From: Prevotella sp. UBA5379
GTDB lineage: Bacteria; Bacteroidota; Bacteroidia; Bacteroidales; Bacteroidaceae
Direction: 5' to 3'
DNA: 9,690 nucleotides
Assembly (NCBI GenBank): GCA_002409785.1
Contig: DHOX01000007.1
Location: 1-9,690, forward strand
The notes beneath the pieces were generated by a model. The model searched no databases and was not told the DNA's origin. It saw only the letters and a program-made list of their open reading frames with translations. Both the position numbers and the translations under genes were made by a program. Shown here in pieces: positions 6,236 to 9,690 of this stretch (its first letter is position 1; each line of letters starts with the position of its first letter).

Positions 6236-6305
6236 AAGACAGCAGCAAGCCTCTTGCTTCCGGTATCTGCCGCCACTTCTTCGATCATCATAAAAAGTTA
6301 ATGAT

Positions 6306-6725
6306 ATGAGTACATTATTCAGTAAAATTGCAGCCGGAGAAATTCCGAGTTATAAATGTGCCGAGGATGAGAAATTCTACGCTTTCCTTGACATCAACCC
6401 TGTAGCGGTCGGGCATACGCTGGTGATCCCTCGCAAAGAAACAGACTATCTATTCGATATGGACGACTGGGAACTGGCTGAATTTGAAGTCTTTGCCAAG
6501 AAAGTAGCCCATGCCTTGAGGGCTGCCTATCCATGTAAGAAAGTTGCGGAAATTGTCCTGGGACTGGAAGTACCACACGCACACATTCAATTGATCCCTC
6601 TCAACAAGGAAGCCGACATTAATATGAGCAAGAAAATCAAACTCACGGAGGATCAGTTCAAGGAAATTTCCAATAATATCTATACTGAGTTCAAGAAACA
6701 GAACCCACATTCTTTTGACCGTTAG
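6306..6725 (+). CDS. HIT-family nucleotide hydrolase/transferase
   Basis: The 139-aa protein opens with FSKIAAGEIPSYKCAEDEKF and AFLDINPVAVGHTLVIPRKE, the characteristic N-terminal strands of histidine-triad proteins. The triad is H91-A-H93-I-Q95, followed by LIP. H93 corresponds to the nucleophile that forms the nucleotidyl-His intermediate. The third His of Hint/Fhit is Gln here, a pattern otherwise known from the GalT branch. HIT proteins hydrolyse or transfer nucleotides from AMP-lysine, ApnA or similar substrates in the cytoplasm; the substrate here is unknown. It follows greA by 70 nt with no promoter motif between, so the two are probably co-transcribed. ATG 6306 matches the usual family start. 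Confidence 0.92.
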   Translation: MSTLFSKIAAGEIPSYKCAEDEKFYAFLDINPVAVGHTLVIPRKETDYLFDMDDWELAEFEVFAKKVAHALRAAYPCKKVAEIVLGLEVPHAHIQLIPLNKEADINMSKKIKLTEDQFKEISNNIYTEFKKQNPHSFDR

Positions 6726-6752
6726 GCGAAAACCTTTTGAAAAAGGTGAAGA

Positions 6753-6791
6753 CAATCCTCGTTTTTCTGCAAAAAAACGGGGATTGCTTTT
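6753..6791 (+). terminator. Intrinsic terminator after the greA-HIT operon
   Basis: Arms 6753-6766 (CAATCCTCGTTTTT) and 6773-6786 (AAAAACGGGGATTG) form a 14-bp stem with one T-G wobble and a 6-nt loop, followed by CTTTT. A second, smaller hairpin, ACCTTT-TGAA-AAAGGT (6732-6747), precedes it directly after the HIT stop codon. Confidence 0.82.
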
Positions 6792-7036
6792 ATATCCCGG
6801 CCGCTCTTTCGCTCCTTTATTTATCCTGGATAACTGTGCGCATGAAGATTTCAAATATACTCTTTTATGACCATAATGGTGCATTCTGACAGTTACCAGC
6901 GATGACTATGACCATAATCCGAACACGACGTATCCATCATCGAAAGAAACGGCCGCCTGTCTGACACGGGATACAGATGCTGAAAGCGAGCAAGCCAAAA
7001 TACCTCAAAAAAGGGCTCTTTTTCAGATTTTAACCG
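6792..7036. other. Non-coding gap between the HIT terminator and the lactonase promoter
   Basis: No reading frame with coding character is seen on either strand. The gap contains an interrupted palindrome, TTATCC-T-GGATAA (6821-6833), and two copies of TATGACCATAAT (listed separately). Its base composition is like the rest of the window. No tRNA-like fold, terminator or remnant of a known gene was recognised. Confidence 0.5.
6866..6918. repeat. 12-nt direct repeat TATGACCATAAT, copies 41 nt apart
   Basis: Exact copies at 6866-6877 and 6907-6918 are spaced 41 nt start to start (about four helical turns). They lie about 130-180 nt upstream of the lactonase promoter. A regulator site is possible, but nothing ties it to a known protein. 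Confidence 0.4.
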
Positions 7037-7044
7037 TACCTTTG
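7037..7044 (+). promoter_or_regulatory. -7 box of the lactonase promoter
   Basis: TACCTTTG matches TAnnTTTG. The region 20 nt upstream has no TTG, only a T-run at 7019-7023. The predicted start near 7050 gives a leader of about 49 nt. Confidence 0.55.
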
Positions 7045-7098
7045 TACTTCTGAAAGGATCATTTTACTCTCCAGTAATATTCAAAAAATATTTTATCC

Positions 7099-8217
7099 AT
7101 GAGAAGAATTCTATTATTGAGCGTACTGTTATTAGGCAGCACCATCATCATGAATGGAAAGGCCATTGTGAAAGGCAACAGTACGAATGACCTGACTATG
7201 GTCATCGGTACCTATACAGGTGGAGGCAGTAAAGGCATATACACCTATCGGCTGGATCAGAACACCGGGAAAGCAATCCCTCTCTCGTCAGCTTCCGTTT
7301 CCAATCCTTCTTATCTGATCCCTTCCAGCAATGGAAAATTCATTTATGCCGTAAGTGAGATGCCAGACTCCACGGCTGCCTTGACGGCTTATGCGCTGAA
7401 TAAAAGTAATGGGCACCTAAAGCGGATTAACCGGCAACTGACCCACGGAGAAGACCCATGTTATGTGTCAACCAACGGGCATGAGGTGCTCACAGCAAAT
7501 TATACAGGAGGCAGCATGTCTGTATTCCCCATACGAGAAGACGGTGGCCTGGGGCCTGTGGCCATCCAGTTTTATGGACATCTCGGTGGTCCGGATACCA
7601 CACGTCAGAACAAGCCACATATCCATTGCGTCCGGTTCAGCCCCGATGGGAAATATCTATTTGCTACCGATTTCAGTGCAGACCAGATCCTGAGATTCCA
7701 TCTGCCCGGCGGAAAGATTATCCCCCAGCTCCTGGATCATCCTGTAGCCGTTGACGCAAATTCAGGGCCGAGACATCTGATCTTCAGCCGGGACGGGAAA
7801 TTTGCCTATCTGATCAGTGAACTCTCCGGAAACGTCACGGTATTCCGCTATACTGACGGCAACTTGACACGTCTTCAGGTAGTGACCGCTGACACCCATC
7901 ATGCCCGCGGAAGCGCTGACATACATATCAGTCCGGACGGCAAATTCCTTTATGCCAGCAACCGTTTGAAAAACGATGGCATTGCAATATTCTCAAGGAA
8001 CCCAGAGAACGGACTACTCACTCGTATAGGATACCAGAGAACGGGAATCCACCCTCGCAATTTCAATATTACGCCAAATGGCAGATTCCTTCTCGTTGCC
8101 TGCCGGGACAGTAATGAGATACAAATATATACGAGGAACCCGCACACCGGACTGCTTACGGATACCCGCCAGAAGATCCTGCTCAGCAAACCCGTATGTG
8201 TTCAGTTTGTCAAATAA
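7099..8217 (+). CDS. Exported lactonase-family protein (YbhE-type 7-bladed beta-propeller)
   Basis: The 372-aa protein has an N-terminal signal peptide (MRR, then a hydrophobic run to about residue 18, no lipobox Cys), then repeated blade motifs of the form SPDGKYLFATD. Family landmarks are VIGTYTGG near the N terminus, NKPHIH (171-176), SGPRHLIFSRDGKF (from 222), a GSADIHISPDGKFLYASNR stretch (from 271) and HPRNFNITPNGRF (from 318). This is the lactonase propeller family that includes E. coli Pgl/YbhE, which hydrolyses 6-phosphogluconolactone. The signal peptide places this protein in the periplasm or beyond, where a phosphorylated pentose-pathway intermediate is unlikely, so another lactone or muconate-like substrate is plausible; this is inference. 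The gene is monocistronic: own promoter, and convergent with the guanylyltransferase gene. Confidence 0.9.
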   Translation: MRRILLLSVLLLGSTIIMNGKAIVKGNSTNDLTMVIGTYTGGGSKGIYTYRLDQNTGKAIPLSSASVSNPSYLIPSSNGKFIYAVSEMPDSTAALTAYALNKSNGHLKRINRQLTHGEDPCYVSTNGHEVLTANYTGGSMSVFPIREDGGLGPVAIQFYGHLGGPDTTRQNKPHIHCVRFSPDGKYLFATDFSADQILRFHLPGGKIIPQLLDHPVAVDANSGPRHLIFSRDGKFAYLISELSGNVTVFRYTDGNLTRLQVVTADTHHARGSADIHISPDGKFLYASNRLKNDGIAIFSRNPENGLLTRIGYQRTGIHPRNFNITPNGRFLLVACRDSNEIQIYTRNPHTGLLTDTRQKILLSKPVCVQFVK

Positions 8218-8235
8218 GACAAATGAACACCCTTT

Positions 8236-8282
8236 ATTGCAAACAGGGTCGTCAGCAATCAACTGACGGCCCCGTTTGCAAT
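8236..8282. terminator. 20-bp hairpin between convergent genes, probable bidirectional terminator
   Basis: Arms 8236-8255 and 8263-8282 pair over 20 bp with two non-Watson-Crick positions (one wobble and one mismatch on either strand) around a 7-nt loop CAATCAA. It begins 19 nt after the lactonase stop, with the guanylyltransferase stop at 8364 on the other strand. Neither side has a T-run, so the termination role is inferred from position and stem strength. Confidence 0.6.
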
Positions 8283-8363
8283 CCACATGATGGCAGACTA
8301 TACCTGTAGAAGAACTTCCCGCCGGCAGGCACAGCCTATGACAGTTGATTCAGGAAACAGGTT

Positions 8364-9455
8364 TCAAATATACTGATCCCCCCTTTTCATCTGCACTTCA
8401 TTAACGTACTTTCTGATCAAAGCAGAGGAATCTTCCTTCTTACAGATGAACAACACATTGTTTTTCTCAGCTATGATAAAGCCATCAAGACCATTCAATA
8501 CAGCCATTCTCCCTTTAGGCAACTTGATGATATTCTCATGGCAGTCCTCCATCATCACGTCAGAATCAACGACCACATTATCCTCCTTGCTTTTCTGCAT
8601 AAACTCATAGATGCTATGCCATGTGCCTAAATCAGCCCAGCCGAAATCACACTTCTTCACATAAACATTATCCGGCTTCTCCAGGAATCCTGTATCAATA
8701 GCAACATTAGGATAAAAGGAAAAGTGCTCCTTAATATAAGCATTTTCTTCTGAAATACTCACATTCTGATTATTCCGCTCAAGATCCTGGAACACACTAG
8801 GCAACAGCTTTGACAGACTGTTCCGTAAAGCATGCAGATTCGCCAGGAACATCCCGGTGTTCCAATACCATTCACCACTATTCATGAACAATTTTGCAAA
8901 AGAACGTTCCGGCTTCTCGATAAAGGTATGAACCTTATAAAAGCCATGATCATCAGAGCTGTCCCCAATCTGAATATATCCATATCCCGGCTCGGGCCGA
9001 GTAGGCTTGATCCCCATCGTCAACAGACAATCCTTATCAGCGACAAATTGCAAGCCCTCCATCACATTCTTATGGAAGGCCTCTTCATTGATAATGGTCT
9101 GGTCAGAAGGCATAATGATCAGATTAGCATGAGGATCAATACGGCCTATACGGCAACAGGCCCACGCCACGCTGGGTGCCGTATTCCGGTTGATCGGCTC
9201 AGCCAGCAGGTTCTCATCTAAAAGATCCGGCAACTGCTCCTTGACCATTTTAACATATTGTTCATTCGTATTTACATAAATATGATCCGGGCTGATAAAT
9301 TTCGCCATCCGGTCATAAGTCTGTTGAAGTTGTGTTCTCCCTGTACCAAAGAAATCGAGAAACTGTTTAGGTTGCTGTTCACGGCTACAAGGCCACAAAC
9401 GCTTGCCCCTGCCACCTGCCAGTATCACGCAATAATTCTCATCGGTTTTAGCCAT
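8364..9455 (-). CDS. manC: Mannose-1-phosphate guanylyltransferase (GDP-mannose pyrophosphorylase)
   Basis: The 363-aa enzyme makes GDP-mannose from mannose-1-phosphate and GTP, feeding capsule, LPS, O-glycan and GDP-fucose synthesis. Visible motifs are the nucleotide-binding signature GGRGKRLWPCSR (14-25) with PKQF (29-32), MPSDQ (115-119) with the metal-binding Asp D118, FIEKP (178-182), WNTGMF (198-203), IDTGFLEKP (253-261) and DFGWADLGTW (270-279). The length corresponds to the single-domain form; the C-terminal cupin (phosphomannose isomerase) half of bifunctional ManC/AlgA is absent. No polysaccharide cluster is visible alongside it. It stands alone between a convergent lactonase gene and a divergent tRNA, suggesting a housekeeping rather than capsule-locus copy. 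ATG 9455 gives a standard N terminus with a leader of about 34 nt. Confidence 0.93.
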   Translation of the reverse strand: MAKTDENYCVILAGGRGKRLWPCSREQQPKQFLDFFGTGRTQLQQTYDRMAKFISPDHIYVNTNEQYVKMVKEQLPDLLDENLLAEPINRNTAPSVAWACCRIGRIDPHANLIIMPSDQTIINEEAFHKNVMEGLQFVADKDCLLTMGIKPTRPEPGYGYIQIGDSSDDHGFYKVHTFIEKPERSFAKLFMNSGEWYWNTGMFLANLHALRNSLSKLLPSVFQDLERNNQNVSISEENAYIKEHFSFYPNVAIDTGFLEKPDNVYVKKCDFGWADLGTWHSIYEFMQKSKEDNVVVDSDVMMEDCHENIIKLPKGRMAVLNGLDGFIIAEKNNVLFICKKEDSSALIRKYVNEVQMKRGDQYI

Positions 9456-9494
9456 GATTTAAAACATCTTTATAATTATCCTTAATTAGCAGGG

Positions 9495-9526
9495 TAAAGA
9501 TAAGAAGAAAAAAGGGAACGTACAAA
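9495..9526 (-). promoter_or_regulatory. Promoter of the guanylyltransferase gene
   Basis: On the minus strand TTTG (9526-9523), a 20-nt spacer and TATCTTTA (9502-9495) match the consensus except for the last base of the -7 box. The predicted start is near 9489. Confidence 0.65.
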
Positions 9527-9551
9527 AAAATTAAGAAATTTAATTTAAATG

Positions 9552-9582
9552 TTTGCAAATTCCGAAAAAAGCACTACCTTTG
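9552..9582 (+). promoter_or_regulatory. tRNA-Leu promoter
   Basis: TTTG at 9552-9555, a 19-nt spacer and TACCTTTG at 9575-9582 form a full consensus promoter. The start near 9588 leaves about 19 nt of 5' leader for RNase P removal. Confidence 0.8.
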
Positions 9583-9606
9583 CAGCCAATAAGAATCATG
9601 CATTAT

Positions 9607-9688
9607 GCCCAGATGGCGGAATTGGTAGACGCGCTGGTCTCAAACACCAGTGAAGCAATTCGTGCCGGTTCGACCCCGGCTCTGGGTA
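9607..9688 (+). tRNA. tRNA-Leu (anticodon CAA)
   Basis: The acceptor stem is GCCCAGA (9607-9613) with TCTGGGT (9681-9687), including a terminal G-U pair. The D arm is GCG...CGC around GAATTGGTAGA. The anticodon stem is CTGGT/ACCAG with loop CTCAAAC, giving anticodon CAA at 9641-9643, which reads UUG. A long class II variable arm (TGAAGCAATTCGT) and T arm GCCGG-TTCGACC-CCGGC follow. The discriminator base is A at 9688. The next bases are CA rather than CC, so the CCA tail is not encoded and must be added enzymatically. Confidence 0.97.
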
Positions 9689-9690
9689 CA

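Noticed and set aside
6852..6859. Minus-strand TATATTTG as a promoter
   Set aside because: There is no -33 partner, no gene downstream on that strand, and the surrounding 13-mer recurs at 8362-8374, which is compatible with chance in AT-rich sequence.
6450..6884. 144-codon minus-strand frame over the HIT gene and its terminator
   Set aside because: It runs antisense through a clear HIT gene and a terminator hairpin and shows no recognisable protein family.
6902..6964. 20-codon basic micro-ORF beginning MTMTIIRTRR
   Set aside because: No promoter or ribosome-binding context, and its start lies in a direct repeat; the resemblance to the lacZ start is coincidental.
1..9690. Mobile element, CRISPR array, toxin-antitoxin or defence island
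   Set aside because: No transposase, integrase, spaced identical repeats or paired small toxin-antitoxin genes were seen. The nuclease-helicase has no defence-type neighbours and looks like a stand-alone Dna2-type repair gene.

Overview
The window looks like an ordinary chromosomal stretch from a Bacteroidales bacterium (phylum Bacteroidota). The main reason is the promoters. Almost every gene start is preceded by the Bacteroidota housekeeping -7 box TAnnTTTG, usually with TTG or TTTG 18-20 nt further upstream, and clear Shine-Dalgarno sequences are scarce. The protein families also fit: small outer-membrane beta-barrels with AFA|Q signal peptides, a greA-HIT gene pair, an exported YbhE-type lactonase and a Bacteroidota-style Dna2-like nuclease-helicase. 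The genus cannot be fixed from the sequence.

Layout. Positions 1-158 (minus) hold the first 52 codons of a guanine deaminase, cut by the window edge just at its zinc-binding His. Divergent to it, 370-3789 encodes a large RecB/Cas4-type nuclease fused to a UPF1-like SF1B helicase (Dna2 architecture). Its longest open frame begins at 346, but a strong promoter lies inside that 5' extension, so the start is placed at 370. Next come two tandem paralogous outer-membrane beta-barrel genes (3965-4546 and 4729-5307). Each has its own promoter, and upstream of each promoter sits a 21-nt-period array of the same TAGGNRRAWNCC motif. A perfect intrinsic terminator closes this block.

The 5371-5767 gap is not empty. 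On the minus strand it carries a probable small RNA of about 65 nt (own -7 box, own terminator). On the plus strand it carries the greA promoter and a 120-nt greA leader containing a 16-bp perfect hairpin plus T-run, i.e. a terminator placed between promoter and gene. greA (5768-6235) and a HIT-family hydrolase or transferase (6306-6725) probably form an operon ended by a terminator at 6753-6791. After a roughly 300-nt non-coding gap comes an exported 7-bladed-propeller lactonase (7099-8217). It converges, across a 20-bp hairpin, on a mannose-1-phosphate guanylyltransferase (8364-9455, minus). Divergent from that gene is a tRNA-Leu(CAA) at 9607-9688 with a textbook promoter.

The coding content is mostly housekeeping: DNA repair or processing, transcript cleavage, purine salvage, GDP-mannose supply, envelope proteins and translation. 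No mobile element, CRISPR array or defence cassette is visible. The most interesting signals are regulatory: the phased repeats shared by the two porin-like genes, the terminator inside the greA leader, and the unannotated minus-strand small RNA.
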